Assembly: GCF_004119455.1 (NCBI RefSeq)
Contig: NZ_NRQT01000006.1
Location: 163,878 to 227,877, forward strand
Origin: Chryseobacterium sp. CH25
Lineage (GTDB): Bacteria > Bacteroidota > Bacteroidia > Flavobacteriales > Weeksellaceae
Length of the DNA stretch: 64,000 nucleotides
Direction of reading: 5' to 3'
The notes under the pieces were generated by a model, which was not told where the DNA came from, made no database searches, and saw only the letters and a list, made by a program, of their open reading frames with translations. Below are positions 26,579 to 36,584 of the stretch, piece after piece. The translations under genes and the position numbers were made by a program. Position 1 is the first letter of the stretch. The number at the start of each line of letters is the position of its first letter.

Positions 26579-28186
26579 TTAATGAGCAAGATCTGCGAAG
26601 AAATCATTTCCTTTATCATCAGTAATGATGAAGGCAGGGAAATCTTTCACTTCAATTTTTCTTACCGCTTCCATTCCTAATTCCGGGAAATCTACTACAT
26701 CTACAGATACAATATTATCCTTTGCTAAAATAGCTGCAGGTCCACCAATAGATCCAAGGTAGAATCCTCCGTATTTATTACAGGCATTGGTAACATCTTT
26801 ACTTCTGTTTCCTTTTGCCAGCATAATCATACTTCCGCCATGGCTCTGGAATTCATCTACATACACATCCATTCTTCCTGCTGTTGTAGGACCAAAACTT
26901 CCTGAAGCCATTCCTTCCGGAGTTTTTGCAGGTCCTGCATAGTAGATTGGGTGATTTTTGAAATATTCAGGCATCGGTTTTCCGCTGTCGATGATTTCTT
27001 TGATCTTTGCGTGAGCAATATCTCTTGCTACGATCAATGTTCCGTTCAATTTTAATCTGGTTTTGATCGGATATTTTGAAAGCTCAGCCAGAATTTCAGG
27101 CATTGGCTTATTCAAATTAACTTCAACAGCTTCTTCCAGATGTGGTGGCGTAGCTGGCAAGAATCTTTTCGGATCCTGTTCTAGTTGCTCAAGGAAAATA
27201 CCGTCTTTTGTAATTTTTCCTTTGATGTTTCTGTCAGCTGAACATGAAACTCCCATTCCTACCGGGCAAGAAGCCGCATGTCTTGGAAGTCTGATTACTC
27301 TTACGTCATGGGTAAGGTATTTTCCACCAAACTGTGCTCCAATTGCACTTTCCTGACAGATTTTCTGAACCTTAGCTTCCCATTCAAGGTCTCTGAAAGC
27401 CTGACCAGCTTCATTTCCTTCTGTTGGAAGGTTGTCAAAATATTTTGCAGATGCTTTTTTCACAGCAGCAAGGTTAGCTTCAGCAGATGTTCCCCCAATT
27501 ACCAATGCTAAGTGATATGGCGGGCAGGCAGCTGTACCAAGATCAGAAATCTTTTCTTTAACGAATTCTTCAAGAGATTTTTCGTTCAATAAGGATTTCG
27601 TTTTTTGATAAAGAAAGGTTTTGTTAGCAGAACCTCCTCCTTTTGTTAGGAATAAAAATTCATAATAGTCTCCTTTTTTAGCATAGATATCAATCTGTGC
27701 AGGTAGGTTTGATCCTGAGTTTTTCTCATCAAACATCGTTAAAGGAACAACCTGAGAATATCTTAAGTTTCTTTTTTGATAAGTATTGTAGATTCCACGG
27801 CTTAAGAATTCACCGTCGTCCACTCCTGTGTATACGTTTTCTCCTTTTTTACCCATTACGATTGCCGTTCCTGTATCCTGGCAAGAAGGAAGAGCTCCCT
27901 CAACCGCCACAGCTGCATTTTGCAATAAGTTGTAAGCAACGAATCTGTCATTGTCGGTAGCTTCAGGATCATCAATGATTCTTTTAAGGCTTTCAAGGTG
28001 TGAAGAACGCAACATGAAAGAAACGTCTGCCATTGCTTCTTCAGCTAATAGCTCCAGCCCTTTTGGATCTACTGTTAATATTTCTCTGTCACCCAGTTTT
28101 TCAACCTTTACATAATCTGATGTAAGCTTCTTGTACACCGTATCATCTTTCTGAATAGGATACGGATCCTGATATCTAAAATCCAT
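26579..28186 (-). CDS. fumA: Fumarate hydratase, class I (iron-sulfur)
   Basis: 535 residues, typical for the one-chain class I fumarase that interconverts fumarate and malate with a 4Fe-4S cluster. Candidate cluster cysteines are in LPSCQDTGT (about residue 101), TAACPPYH (about 219) and [12 protein letters not shown] (about 310). The C-terminal beta domain has [20 protein letters not shown]. Its -7 box TACTTTTG (28210-28203) lies about 17 bases before the ATG, so the leader is only about 10 bases. It is divergent from the class II fumarase gene; class I enzymes are oxygen-sensitive while class II are not, so the pair covers both conditions (inference). Confidence 0.96.
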   Translation of the reverse strand: MDFRYQDPYPIQKDDTVYKKLTSDYVKVEKLGDREILTVDPKGLELLAEEAMADVSFMLRSSHLESLKRIIDDPEATDNDRFVAYNLLQNAAVAVEGALPSCQDTGTAIVMGKKGENVYTGVDDGEFLSRGIYNTYQKRNLRYSQVVPLTMFDEKNSGSNLPAQIDIYAKKGDYYEFLFLTKGGGSANKTFLYQKTKSLLNEKSLEEFVKEKISDLGTAACPPYHLALVIGGTSAEANLAAVKKASAKYFDNLPTEGNEAGQAFRDLEWEAKVQKICQESAIGAQFGGKYLTHDVRVIRLPRHAASCPVGMGVSCSADRNIKGKITKDGIFLEQLEQDPKRFLPATPPHLEEAVEVNLNKPMPEILAELSKYPIKTRLKLNGTLIVARDIAHAKIKEIIDSGKPMPEYFKNHPIYYAGPAKTPEGMASGSFGPTTAGRMDVYVDEFQSHGGSMIMLAKGNRSKDVTNACNKYGGFYLGSIGGPAAILAKDNIVSVDVVDFPELGMEAVRKIEVKDFPAFIITDDKGNDFFADLAH

Positions 28187-28202
28187 TCAATTTTTGTTTG
28201 TA

Positions 28203-28210
28203 CAAAAGTA
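28203..28210 (-). promoter_or_regulatory. Promoter -7 element of fumA
   Basis: Minus-strand TACTTTTG, inside the small palindrome GTACAAAAGTAC, in the 193-base divergent region between the two fumarase genes. Confidence 0.5.
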
Positions 28211-28379
28211 CGCCTCCTTTAAAAAAATATGAGTAAAATCAGTCATTTATATTGATATTTATAATGATTATAAATTGGAGGTTTCTGAGTTTATAAGTAC
28301 CTTTATACTAATCAAATAATGAAGCAGCAAAAGGTAAAATGGGCTTCATAATTTAAAATACTATAAAATTTCAACCACA

Positions 28380-29774
28380 ATGAATTACAGAATTGAAAAA
28401 GACACCATGGGAGAAGTGCAGGTACCTGCAGATAAACTTTGGGGTGCACAGACCGAACGTTCAAGAAATAATTTCAAAATTGGTCCTGAAGGATCCATGC
28501 CTCACGAAATTATAGAGGCTTTTGCTTACTTAAAGAAGGCTGCAGCCTATACTAATACCGATTTAGGAGTACTTTCAGGGGAAAAAAGAGATATGATCGC
28601 CAGAGTTTGTGATGAGATCCTGGAAGGTAAACTAAATGATCAGTTTCCTTTGGTAATCTGGCAAACCGGTTCGGGAACACAATCGAACATGAATGTGAAT
28701 GAAGTGGTTTCTAACCGTGCTCATGTGAATAACGGTGGAACTTTGGGTGAAAAATCTGAAATTCATCCAAATGATGATGTAAATAAATCCCAGTCATCCA
28801 ACGATACTTATCCAACAGCGATGCACATCGCAGCCTATAAAAAAGTAGTGGAAGTGACCATTCCTGCTGTTGAAAAATTAAAAAATACTCTTTCTGAAAA
28901 AGCCAACTCTTTCAAAGATGTAGTAAAAATCGGAAGAACTCACCTGATGGATGCTACTCCATTAACTTTAGGACAGGAGTTTTCCGGTTATGTGGCTCAA
29001 CTGGAATTCGGATTAAGAGCTTTAAAAAATACTTTACCTCACCTTTCTGAACTTGCTTTAGGTGGTACTGCAGTAGGAACAGGCCTAAATACTCCTAATG
29101 GCTATGATGTAAAAGTAGCTGAATATATTGCTAAGTTTACCAACCATCCGTTTATCACTGCTGAAAATAAATTTGAAGCATTAGCTGCTCATGATGCGAT
29201 TGTTGAGAGCCACGGCGCTTTAAAACAGCTGGCAGTATCTCTGTATAAAATTGCTCAGGACATCAGATTGCTGGCTTCAGGACCACGTTCCGGAATCGGG
29301 GAAATCTATATTCCTGAAAATGAACCAGGATCATCCATCATGCCAGGAAAAGTAAATCCTACTCAAAATGAGGCTCTGACAATGGTTTGCGCACAAGTTT
29401 TAGGAAATGATACCACGATTTCATTTGCCGGAACTCAAGGTAATTATGAATTGAATGTTTTCAAACCTGTAATGGCTTATAATTTCCTTCAGTCTGCGCA
29501 ATTAATTGCCGATGCATGTATTTCATTCAATGACCACTGTGCTGTAGGTATTGAGCCTAACCATGAAAGAATTAAAGAGCTTGTAGATAAATCCTTAATG
29601 CTTGTTACCGCTTTAAATACTCATATCGGGTATGAAAATGCAGCAAAAATTGCTAAAACCGCTCATAAAAACGGAACAACATTAAAAGAGGAAGCTATCA
29701 ATCTTGGTCTATTAACTGCTGAGCAGTTTGACGAATGGGTAAAACCTGAAGATATGGTAGGCAGTTTGAAATAA
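28380..29774 (+). CDS. fumC: Fumarate hydratase, class II
   Basis: 464 residues, cofactor-free tetrameric fumarase. The family signature [15 protein letters not shown] (about residues 318-332) holds the catalytic Ser loop; [28 protein letters not shown] and [12 protein letters not shown] are the other conserved regions of the superfamily. It acts in the cytoplasmic TCA cycle. It is divergently transcribed from the class I gene; the upstream near-match TACCTTTA at 28298-28305 could be its -7 element, but this is weak. Its own terminator follows. Confidence 0.97.
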   Translation: MNYRIEKDTMGEVQVPADKLWGAQTERSRNNFKIGPEGSMPHEIIEAFAYLKKAAAYTNTDLGVLSGEKRDMIARVCDEILEGKLNDQFPLVIWQTGSGTQSNMNVNEVVSNRAHVNNGGTLGEKSEIHPNDDVNKSQSSNDTYPTAMHIAAYKKVVEVTIPAVEKLKNTLSEKANSFKDVVKIGRTHLMDATPLTLGQEFSGYVAQLEFGLRALKNTLPHLSELALGGTAVGTGLNTPNGYDVKVAEYIAKFTNHPFITAENKFEALAAHDAIVESHGALKQLAVSLYKIAQDIRLLASGPRSGIGEIYIPENEPGSSIMPGKVNPTQNEALTMVCAQVLGNDTTISFAGTQGNYELNVFKPVMAYNFLQSAQLIADACISFNDHCAVGIEPNHERIKELVDKSLMLVTALNTHIGYENAAKIAKTAHKNGTTLKEEAINLGLLTAEQFDEWVKPEDMVGSLK

Positions 29775-29798
29775 TTTTAGAAACATAGATTAAATTGC

Positions 29799-29830
29799 AA
29801 AAAGCCATGGAGTTTTCCGTGGCTTTTTCT
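29799..29830 (+). terminator. Terminator of fumC
   Basis: AAAAAGCCATGG / CCGTGGCTTTTT stem with one mismatch, 6-base loop and T-tract, 25 bases after the stop. It also faces the end of recN on the other strand. Confidence 0.8.
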
Positions 29831-29856
29831 ATATTTTTTATTCATTATTAGACTCT

Positions 29857-31506
29857 CTATCCTATCAATTCTTTTGCCTGAGCAAGTGCAGCTTCTGTTA
29901 TTTTACTTCCTGAAAGCAACTGGGCAATTTCATTCAGTTTTTCTTCATTACTTAAAGGGATGATGGTAGATTGGGTTTTCCCTGCAATATCCTGTTTTAC
30001 CACTTTATAATTATCATTTCCTTTGGCTGCAACCTGTGCAAGGTGAGAAATAACAATTAACTGCATATCTTCAGACATTTCACGCATAAGATTTCCAATT
30101 TCTTCAGCTACTTTCCCTGAAACTCCGGTATCAATTTCGTCTAAAATCAATGTTGGCAACTCATCACTTTCTGCAATAATCTTTTTCACAGCAAGCATTA
30201 CCCTTGATCTTTCTCCACCGGAAATAGCTGTTTGAATTGGCTTAAGAGGGAATCCTGAATTGGCCTGGAATAAAAGCTGTATATTTTCTTTTCCGAATTG
30301 ATTAAATTCTTCTGAATCCTGTAATTCTATATCTACTCTGGCTTTTTCAAGACCCAGTTTTTTAAGAAGTCCTTCTGCCTTTTTGATGAAAACAGGAATA
30401 TTCTTTTTTCTGTTTTTAGAAAGCTTTTCAGCAAGAATCTGAAGCATTTTTTCTTTTTCAGCAATATTTTCTTCTGTTTCAATGATCTGTGCTTCTAATT
30501 CTGAAGCTCCTTTCTGATCTCCAGCCAGTTCATTTCTGATCTCAATTAATTCATTAAGATCCGAAACATTGTGTTTAAGAAATAAAGCGTTAATCTTGTT
30601 ATTCAGCTCTGTAAGAACAAGAAGATTTTCAGGGTTAATCTCCAATTTTTCAGCTTCATGTTCAAGCTCAGAAATAATGTCTTTCAGCTCTACAAAAGAG
30701 ATCTCAAGTCTCTGGTCCAGATCTGCAAAATTGGTTGAAATACCCGCAATTCTGGAAAGCTTAGCTTTTGCTTCGTTAAAGAATGAAAGAATTCCAATTT
30801 CTTCCTGATGGAATCTGGATAGGATCTGCCCTACATTCTCAGAGATCATGCCCGCATTTTCCTGAACAGATAATTGGTTTTGAATATCTTCGTAGTCTAC
30901 ATCATCCAATTTTAATTCTTCAAGCTCATTAAGTAAGAATTCTTTATAGTCACTTTCTTTATTGGTTTCTGAAAGTTGTGTTTTCAGTTTTTTAAGCAGT
31001 GCTTTAAGGTTCTGAAATGCTGAAAACTCCAGTTGATAGTCTTCAATGATCTTTTTATTTTCAGAAAGTCCGTCTATAATTTTAAACTGATATTCTGAGG
31101 TAAAAAGATTGGATGTTTCAAATTGGGAGTGGATATCAATTAACTGAGAAGAAAGTTCTTTCAGGATATCCAAAGTTACCGGAACATCATTAATGAATGC
31201 TCTTGATTTTCCGGATGGCAATATTTCTCTTCTGATAATGGTATGCAGTTCATAATCCAGATCATTTTCAATAAAGAATTTTTTAAATTGATTATTCAAT
31301 GCAAATTCTGTTTCTACAACACTCTTTTCTTCTGCTTTTGAAATGGATTTTACATCTGCTCTTTCTCCCAGGATAAGACGCAATGCACCCAAAATAATGG
31401 ATTTTCCTGCTCCCGTTTCTCCGGTAATTACCTGAAGACCGTTATTCAATGATACTTCAAGAGTATCAATCAGGGCAAAATTCTTAATGTAAATTCTTGA
31501 AAGCAT
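29857..31506 (-). CDS. recN: DNA repair protein RecN
   Basis: 549 residues, full length. SMC-like ATPase acting in double-strand break repair. Walker A GETGAGKSIILGALRLI at about residues 29-45, central coiled coils (long Glu/Lys/Leu segments, about 155-390), ABC signature ISGGERSRVMLA, Walker B LPTLILDEIDTGVSGKVA and the His-switch VISHLAQVA. It begins LSRIYIKNFALIDTLEV, the RecN N-terminus. It is last in the bamD-rpoZ-coaBC-porD series on this strand, an order I recall as common in Flavobacteriia; here a SUKH-family gene lies between porD and recN. Confidence 0.97.
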   Translation of the reverse strand: MLSRIYIKNFALIDTLEVSLNNGLQVITGETGAGKSIILGALRLILGERADVKSISKAEEKSVVETEFALNNQFKKFFIENDLDYELHTIIRREILPSGKSRAFINDVPVTLDILKELSSQLIDIHSQFETSNLFTSEYQFKIIDGLSENKKIIEDYQLEFSAFQNLKALLKKLKTQLSETNKESDYKEFLLNELEELKLDDVDYEDIQNQLSVQENAGMISENVGQILSRFHQEEIGILSFFNEAKAKLSRIAGISTNFADLDQRLEISFVELKDIISELEHEAEKLEINPENLLVLTELNNKINALFLKHNVSDLNELIEIRNELAGDQKGASELEAQIIETEENIAEKEKMLQILAEKLSKNRKKNIPVFIKKAEGLLKKLGLEKARVDIELQDSEEFNQFGKENIQLLFQANSGFPLKPIQTAISGGERSRVMLAVKKIIAESDELPTLILDEIDTGVSGKVAEEIGNLMREMSEDMQLIVISHLAQVAAKGNDNYKVVKQDIAGKTQSTIIPLSNEEKLNEIAQLLSGSKITEAALAQAKELIG

Positions 31507-31603
31507 GGATGATCCGTGTTTTTATCAGATATTAATATTGATTGTAAAAATAAGTTTTTTTAATGAAAACAGAAATGACAGATAGCGATTAAAATAGGAA
31601 GAT

Positions 31604-32137
31604 TTACGCTTTTGAAATTTCTGTCAGCAGTTTATAAAAGGTTGGATATTGAAACTCAAAAGAATTTTCGTCTTCATGATCCCAGAGAACCACAGCGTTA
31701 TTGTTATGAGTATCAAAACAAAGCAGTCCCCAGTCACTGTATAGAGCAAAAGGAACATAACCTTTATCAAAAAGAAATTCTCTTGGGTAAGTTTCGAACA
31801 TCATTTCGCGAAGAGAAAATTTCCATGAACTGACGGGAAGTGAACAAAATGAAACTTCTGAAATTTGTAGTTCGTAAAAATGCTTATGTTTCAGGAAAAC
31901 TTTGAAATCTTCTGGGAAAGCAAAGCCTGTTTCTGATTCAAACTCTTTAAGTTCAGTGTCTGTAATTGTACTTGTAACGGGAATCCAGAATTTCCATTCT
32001 TCATCTGGATGATCCGGGGCAAGCATTTCTTTGTCGATATCGCAAGGAAGCTGGTTGAGTTCATTATCAACCCAAAAGGTAAGCGTTCTGTCAACTATTT
32101 CTTTAATATTCTCTTCATCATGCTTTAGTTCTTCCAT
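31604..32137 (-). CDS. SMI1/KNR4 (SUKH) family protein
   Basis: 177 residues. The SUKH core is visible in TDTELKEFESETGFAFPEDF, a hydrophobic helix KVFLKHKHFYEL, then GYVPFALYSDWGLLCFDTHN and the end NNAVVLWDHEDENSF; the pattern ELxxFExxxGxxFPxDF...PFA.D..G...FD is the family hallmark. Known of the family: SUKH proteins are frequent immunity proteins of contact-dependent toxins, but many are stand-alone. Here no toxin gene is adjacent. It overlaps the end of porD by 13 bases, so it is probably translated with it. Role unknown. Confidence 0.85.
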   Translation of the reverse strand: MEELKHDEENIKEIVDRTLTFWVDNELNQLPCDIDKEMLAPDHPDEEWKFWIPVTSTITDTELKEFESETGFAFPEDFKVFLKHKHFYELQISEVSFCSLPVSSWKFSLREMMFETYPREFLFDKGYVPFALYSDWGLLCFDTHNNNAVVLWDHEDENSFEFQYPTFYKLLTEISKA

Positions 32138-33030
32138 TTATTCCACTTATTATCAATGTTTTTGGGAGAAAGAATAATCATAGTCTGCTTCAGATCATTA
32201 AGGATAAGTCCGCCATTATTCCCAGAATTGAAGACATTAAAGATCTCGTCACTCTTAGTATCCATAAAAAGGTTAAAGAAAAAACCTTGCTGGAAAGAGT
32301 TTTCATACATTTTAAGCTGCATCAAAGCATCAAAAATCACTTTTTTGCCCGGGGTCTGATCCTGATTAAAAAGATTATCCATACCGGATCTGTGATAGGT
32401 ATATATAGTAGATCTCAACTGACTCCAGTTTGGATTCATGATTTCGTTAATCAATATAGTACGGCTTCGAGGTTCGTTGATTGTATTCCAGCCGTCATAA
32501 TTCCTGTTCTGAGAGTTTTGAGCAATCTGCTGCGCTTTTGTAAACCATTGGGTTCCCCCCATAGACTGAAAGCTATCTGCATCATATCCTAAAATAAGAT
32601 AAATATAGAAACTGATCACGTCCGTAAGGTTTTTCCCGGAAAACTGTCTCTCGTTGAAAATAAGGTTTTCGTTCTCAATATATTCAAAACTAAATCTCTG
32701 ATCCTGAAGATTTAACAAGGGAGACTCATATGTAGTGTTATAAACAGGACGTACTGCCTGAACAACAATGGTTCCTTTGAATTTATTAACATCTCTCTCT
32801 GCAATAACAATGGAAAAACCACATTTGATCTTTTCAAAATTCTGTAATTTTTTCCCGGTCCAGCTGGTATTGTTGATAAAATCTCTAAGACTTTTCTCCA
32901 AAGCTTTAAAAGCCTGCTGGTTACTTCCCCCTATCTGCTGAGAGTTTACCTGTACAGTTGCCAGCAACTCCTGGGAGAAACCAAGATTAAAGATAAATAA
33001 CAGAAAAAATAAACTTATAATTTTTTTCAT
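32125..33030 (-). CDS. porD: T9SS-associated protein PorD (DUF4835)
   Basis: 301 residues; signal peptide MKKIISLFFLLFIFNLGFSQ. The start of the mature part, ELLATVQVNSQQIGGSNQQAF, and the blocks VIAERDVNKFKGTIVVQAVR and NENLIFNERQFSGKNLTDVI are typical of the DUF4835/PorD family. It is a periplasmic component required for type IX secretion in species where tested (established for the family, not shown here). It fits the several T9SS-sorted proteins in this window. It lies 36 bases after coaBC and overlaps the SUKH gene. Confidence 0.88.
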   Translation of the reverse strand: MKKIISLFFLLFIFNLGFSQELLATVQVNSQQIGGSNQQAFKALEKSLRDFINNTSWTGKKLQNFEKIKCGFSIVIAERDVNKFKGTIVVQAVRPVYNTTYESPLLNLQDQRFSFEYIENENLIFNERQFSGKNLTDVISFYIYLILGYDADSFQSMGGTQWFTKAQQIAQNSQNRNYDGWNTINEPRSRTILINEIMNPNWSQLRSTIYTYHRSGMDNLFNQDQTPGKKVIFDALMQLKMYENSFQQGFFFNLFMDTKSDEIFNVFNSGNNGGLILNDLKQTMIILSPKNIDNKWNKWKN

Positions 33031-33066
33031 TGTCTACTAAAAATTGAGAACGGAAATTTATTAAAA

Positions 33067-34272
33067 TTATTTTAAAAGCTGAAATTCAACAAAATTGAGA
33101 ATATCTTTTGCCACATCATCTTTGGACTTCAGATCAAATTCTCTTTTCTCTGTTTTGGTGAATATCTTGATCTTATTGGTGTCATTTTTAAATCCTGCAC
33201 CTTCATCACGTAAAGAATTCAAAACAATCATATCAAGATTTTTCTTTTCCAGCTTTCCTTTGGCATTTTCTTCTTCATTCTGAGTTTCCAAAGCAAAACC
33301 TACCAGAAACTGATGGGTTTTCTTTTCCCCCATCGTTTTAAGAATATCAGGATTCTTCACCAGCTCAATGGTAAGGTTTTCATCATTCTTCTTGATCTTT
33401 TCTTTAGCCACATCCTTTGGCGCATAATCTGCCACTGCAGCACTTGCAATTCCAATATCTATTTTGTCATAAAACTCAAAAACTTTAGCCAGCATTTCTT
33501 TTGCTGAAGTTACTTTATGCAGTTCTACATTTTTATCGGTAAGGGTTTGAGAGCTTGGTCCTGAAATTAGAATCACTTTTGCCCCTCTTTTTGACGCTTC
33601 TTCAGCTAAAGAAAATCCCATTTTTCCGGAAGAATGATTTCCTATAAATCTTACAGGATCAATGGCTTCATAAGTAGGCCCTGCCGTAATTAAAACAGTT
33701 TTCCCTTCCAAACTTTTTTCAGTGGAATGGTTTGAAAAATATGAATCAACAGTATTGAAAATAGTTGTTGGCTCACTCATTCTTCCCTGCCCTATCAATC
33801 CACTGGCCAATTCCCCGTTTTCAGCAGGAATGATAATATGTCCATAGCTTTCTGCCAGTTCGAGATTTCTTTTAGTGGAAGGGTGTACATACATATCCAA
33901 GTCCATTGCCGGAGCAATAAATACCGGGCATTTTGCGGACATATAGGTTGCAATCACAAGATTATCACACATCCCGTGGATCATTTTAGACAAAGTATTG
34001 GCGGTACACGGAGCTACAATCATCACGTCTGCCCATAAGGCAAGCTCCACATGGCTGTTCCAGGTTCCGTTACTATCATAAAAATCAGAATAAACTGGTT
34101 TCTTCGATAATGTAGCCAGACTTAATTTGGTTACAAAATGTTCTGCATCAGGGGTCATAATTACCTGTACTTCGGCTCCCTGTTTTACAAAGTCTCTTAT
34201 CAGAAAGTGAACTTTATAGGCTGCAATTCCACCAGAAACCGCAATAAGGATCTTTTTACCGGAAACACTCAT
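33067..34272 (-). CDS. coaBC: Bifunctional phosphopantothenoylcysteine decarboxylase / phosphopantothenate-cysteine ligase
   Basis: 401 residues, catalysing two steps of coenzyme A synthesis. The N-terminal flavoprotein CoaC domain has GKKILIAVSGGIAAYKVHFL, the active His in WNSHVELALWAD and the PAMDLDMYVHPST substrate region. The C-terminal CoaB domain begins about residue 190 with GKTVLITAGPTYEAIDPVRF, HSSGKMGFSLAEEA and AAVADYAPKDVAKEKIKK. Cytoplasmic. Part of the bamD-rpoZ-coaBC-porD-recN strand; a hairpin at 34338-34374 lies between it and rpoZ. Confidence 0.97.
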   Translation of the reverse strand: MSVSGKKILIAVSGGIAAYKVHFLIRDFVKQGAEVQVIMTPDAEHFVTKLSLATLSKKPVYSDFYDSNGTWNSHVELALWADVMIVAPCTANTLSKMIHGMCDNLVIATYMSAKCPVFIAPAMDLDMYVHPSTKRNLELAESYGHIIIPAENGELASGLIGQGRMSEPTTIFNTVDSYFSNHSTEKSLEGKTVLITAGPTYEAIDPVRFIGNHSSGKMGFSLAEEASKRGAKVILISGPSSQTLTDKNVELHKVTSAKEMLAKVFEFYDKIDIGIASAAVADYAPKDVAKEKIKKNDENLTIELVKNPDILKTMGEKKTHQFLVGFALETQNEEENAKGKLEKKNLDMIVLNSLRDEGAGFKNDTNKIKIFTKTEKREFDLKSKDDVAKDILNFVEFQLLK

Positions 34273-34337
34273 TTAGCTTTAATTTTTTTGAAATACTAAA
34301 ATACTTATTTTTTCCCACAATCAGGGTTTAAAACAGC

Positions 34338-34374
34338 AAAGGTCATAAAAGAACTGAGTTCCTTTATGACCTTT
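34338..34374 (-). terminator. Hairpin between rpoZ and coaBC
   Basis: AAAGGTCATAAA / TTTATGACCTTT with further inner pairing (AGAACT-GAGTTCC region), 23 bases after the rpoZ stop. The following T-tract is short and broken, so it may be a partial terminator or an RNA-stability element. Confidence 0.6.
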
Positions 34375-34397
34375 GTTTATAAAAAACACAGACGAGA

Positions 34398-34719
34398 TTA
34401 TTTTCTCTCTTCTGTTTTTCTAAAATATACGTCTTCATTTAACCATTCTTCAATAGCAATTGAAGTTGGTTTTGGAAGTTTTTCGTAATGTTTAGAGATC
34501 TCAATCTGTTCTCTGTTTCGAAACTTCTTCTAATGTAGAATTGTGAACGGCAAATTCATCCAATTTGTTGTGAAGTTCCGTACGGATCTCCGCATTGATT
34601 TGCTCTGCTCTCTTTCCCATGATAACAATAGCTTCGTAGATTGAACCTACTTTATCTTCAATCTTATCTTTGTCGTAAGTAATAGTATTTACTTCTGCTT
34701 TTGTATCTTTTACACTCAT
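34398..34719 (-). CDS. rpoZ: RNA polymerase omega subunit (two bases missing in this sequence)
   Basis: The frame from ATG 34719 opens IYEAIVIMGKRAEQINAEIR, the omega helix in its Bacteroidota form, then stops early after VSKQRTD. Adding one T to the run at 34516-34518 and one A to the run at 34521-34523 restores VFENREQIEIS, then KPTSIAIEEWLNEDVYFRK and a 107-residue protein. Both lesions are in short homopolymers, and the restored C-terminus is the conserved one, so sequencing error is the best explanation. The protein helps assemble RNA polymerase. It lies 42 bases after bamD. Confidence 0.88.
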
Positions 34720-34761
34720 TTTGAGAAAATTATTTTTATTTTAAGATGGCAAATTTACGAA

Positions 34762-35757
34762 TTATCTTTTAATTTTGAAAGTCGCTGCAGGTGGAGGGGT
34801 CTGAAGTGCTGCACTATCCCTCTGCATCTGCTTTGCCTGCTTTTCGTTGCTGATCTGATCTTTAACCTGCTGCTCTTTTTTATCCTGATTGGCAAGCTTT
34901 TCAGCTTCTTTTTTCTGTCTGGCTGTTAAAGCAGCAATTTTTGCTTCTGTTTCTTTTTTAACAATAACAAAATTTTGCTTTTCTTTTTCCAATTTTACTC
35001 TCAGATCAGATGCTGTTTTAGAATACTCTGTATTAGGAAGTTCTTTTTCAACCATTTTCACATAGGTTAAAGCACTTTCCATACGTTCTTCTTTAAGAGT
35101 ATAAACAGACTTTGCAGCCAATTCATAGCGGGATTTCATGATATAATCATAAATTTTCGGACGAAGTTTTGTACTTGGAAAATCTTCCAGTACATTTTCC
35201 AATGCTACGTTAGCAGCCTTGTATTCACCCATTTTAAAGTACTGTCTTCCGTTTTCGTACGCTTTAAATTCAAGTTTATAAGAAAGCTCGTCAATAAGCT
35301 GAGTGATATTTTTTGATCTTTCTGAATTCGGATAATTAGTCAGGAAGTCCTGAAGCTCGTTGATCGCTAATTCTGTACTTGACTGATCCAGATTGTAATC
35401 CATAGATCCTTCATAGTAACATAACGCAGACATATAAGCAGCTTCTTCAGCTCTTGGGTCTTTTGGAAAGTTTACTGCAAAGTTTTTAAACTGGTGTCCT
35501 GCCAGTTTATAACTTTTGTCGTAGTAATTGGCATAAGCTGTATTGAAACCTACGTTAGGGAAATCATCTGTTCCTGCTACAAGGTTCGCAAGTCTGTCAT
35601 AAAGAGCCAACGCATTTTTCCACTTTTTCTTAGCGAAGTTTTCATTGGCAGCTTTTAAGATAAAATCTTTATCAGCACTCTTCATTGCTCTTTCTTGCTG
35701 GCTAACACATGATGCCATCACTGCTACAGCAAAAAGACCTAAAATATATTTTTTCAT
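34762..35757 (-). CDS. bamD: Outer membrane assembly lipoprotein BamD
   Basis: 331 residues. Lipoprotein signal MKKYILGLFAVAVMASCVSQ (Cys 17). Five TPR-like repeats: NENFAKKKWKNALALYDRLA, AYANYYDKSYKLAGHQFKNF, DPRAEEAAYMSALCYYEG, then the ELQDFLTNYPNSERSKN region and YFKMGEYKAANVALENVLED. Part of the BAM complex that inserts outer membrane barrels. The C-terminal about 65 residues are a charged, helical extension (KKEAEKLANQDKKEQQVK) as in other Bacteroidota BamD. The upstream -7 box TATTTTTG at about 35810 (minus) fits as its promoter and perhaps that of the downstream genes. Confidence 0.95.
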   Translation of the reverse strand: MKKYILGLFAVAVMASCVSQQERAMKSADKDFILKAANENFAKKKWKNALALYDRLANLVAGTDDFPNVGFNTAYANYYDKSYKLAGHQFKNFAVNFPKDPRAEEAAYMSALCYYEGSMDYNLDQSSTELAINELQDFLTNYPNSERSKNITQLIDELSYKLEFKAYENGRQYFKMGEYKAANVALENVLEDFPSTKLRPKIYDYIMKSRYELAAKSVYTLKEERMESALTYVKMVEKELPNTEYSKTASDLRVKLEKEKQNFVIVKKETEAKIAALTARQKKEAEKLANQDKKEQQVKDQISNEKQAKQMQRDSAALQTPPPAATFKIKR

Positions 35758-35860
35758 ATAAAAAATTCAACAGTTTTCGGATTATACAGCCGATTTACTA
35801 ATTTGCAAAAATATAACTTTTTTGTCAATAGATTTTTTTTTATGAATATTTAACGTAATT

Positions 35861-36488
35861 TTAGTCTGCAGCGTATCCTAAAATTGCAAAAACACTTAAT
35901 AAAAGATTCATTCTCACTTTCTTTTCAGCCTCTTTTGCGTAGGCTTCTTCGTTTTTACTTGGTACGTAAAGTTCATAAAAGTTTTTGTTCCGGATCACAA
36001 ATAAGGTAGAACCGATAATCATTGTAAGAATATCTTCCGGTTTTGGGGTAAAGGTAAATACTCCTGAAGCAACTCCTTTTTTGATGACTTCATCCAGTTT
36101 TTTTACAAACAACTGGTAAAAATCCAGCAATTCGTCCTTTAAATTCTCCGTATGACGGAGTTCCTGGGTCACAAACCCATGAAAATAATTATACTTGAAC
36201 AGCTGGGAAACGATATATTTTATCATTTCACGCATCTGCATTTCCGGCTTTCCTTCCTTGATGGTATCAGCAAATTCTGAAAAGTTTTCTCTGGTCTTTA
36301 ATACTCTGTACTGATAAAGATAAGACATCATCTTCTCCTTAGACCCGAAGTAATAGGAGATCATAGCGACATTGATATTGGCTTTAGAGCAAATATCCCT
36401 CACAGAGGTTCCTTCGTACCCTTTTTTGCAATTAATTCTTCTGCAATATCCAGTATGTGAATCTGTTTTTCTGTAAATTTTTTTTCAT
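35861..36488 (-). CDS. TetR-family regulator (two bases missing in this sequence)
   Basis: The open frame of 180 residues begins inside the helix-turn-helix (RDICSKANINVAMISYYFGS). Upstream sequence supplies the missing start if one base is added to the 6-T run at 36422-36427 and one to the 8-T run at 36478-36485. It then reads MKKKFTEKQIHILDIAEELI, AKKGYEGTSVRDICSK, giving 209 residues from ATG 36488. The N-terminal HTH is therefore complete and typical; the C-terminal ligand domain is not assignable. A perfect 14-bp palindrome 43 bases before the start is the expected operator, so autoregulation is likely. It is divergent from tatD. Confidence 0.88.
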
Positions 36489-36531
36489 GAAGTGCACTTT
36501 GAGTAAAGTTAAGAAATTTTTAACACATTTA

Positions 36532-36545
36532 TAAACGATCGTTTA
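36532..36545. promoter_or_regulatory. Probable TetR operator
   Basis: TAAACGATCGTTTA, a perfect 14-bp palindrome of the kind bound by TetR-family dimers, in the gap between the TetR gene and tatD. It could repress both divergent transcripts. Confidence 0.65.
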
Positions 36546-36584
36546 ATAATTTTATATTAATTCCAAATAGTAGTATTTTTGAAT

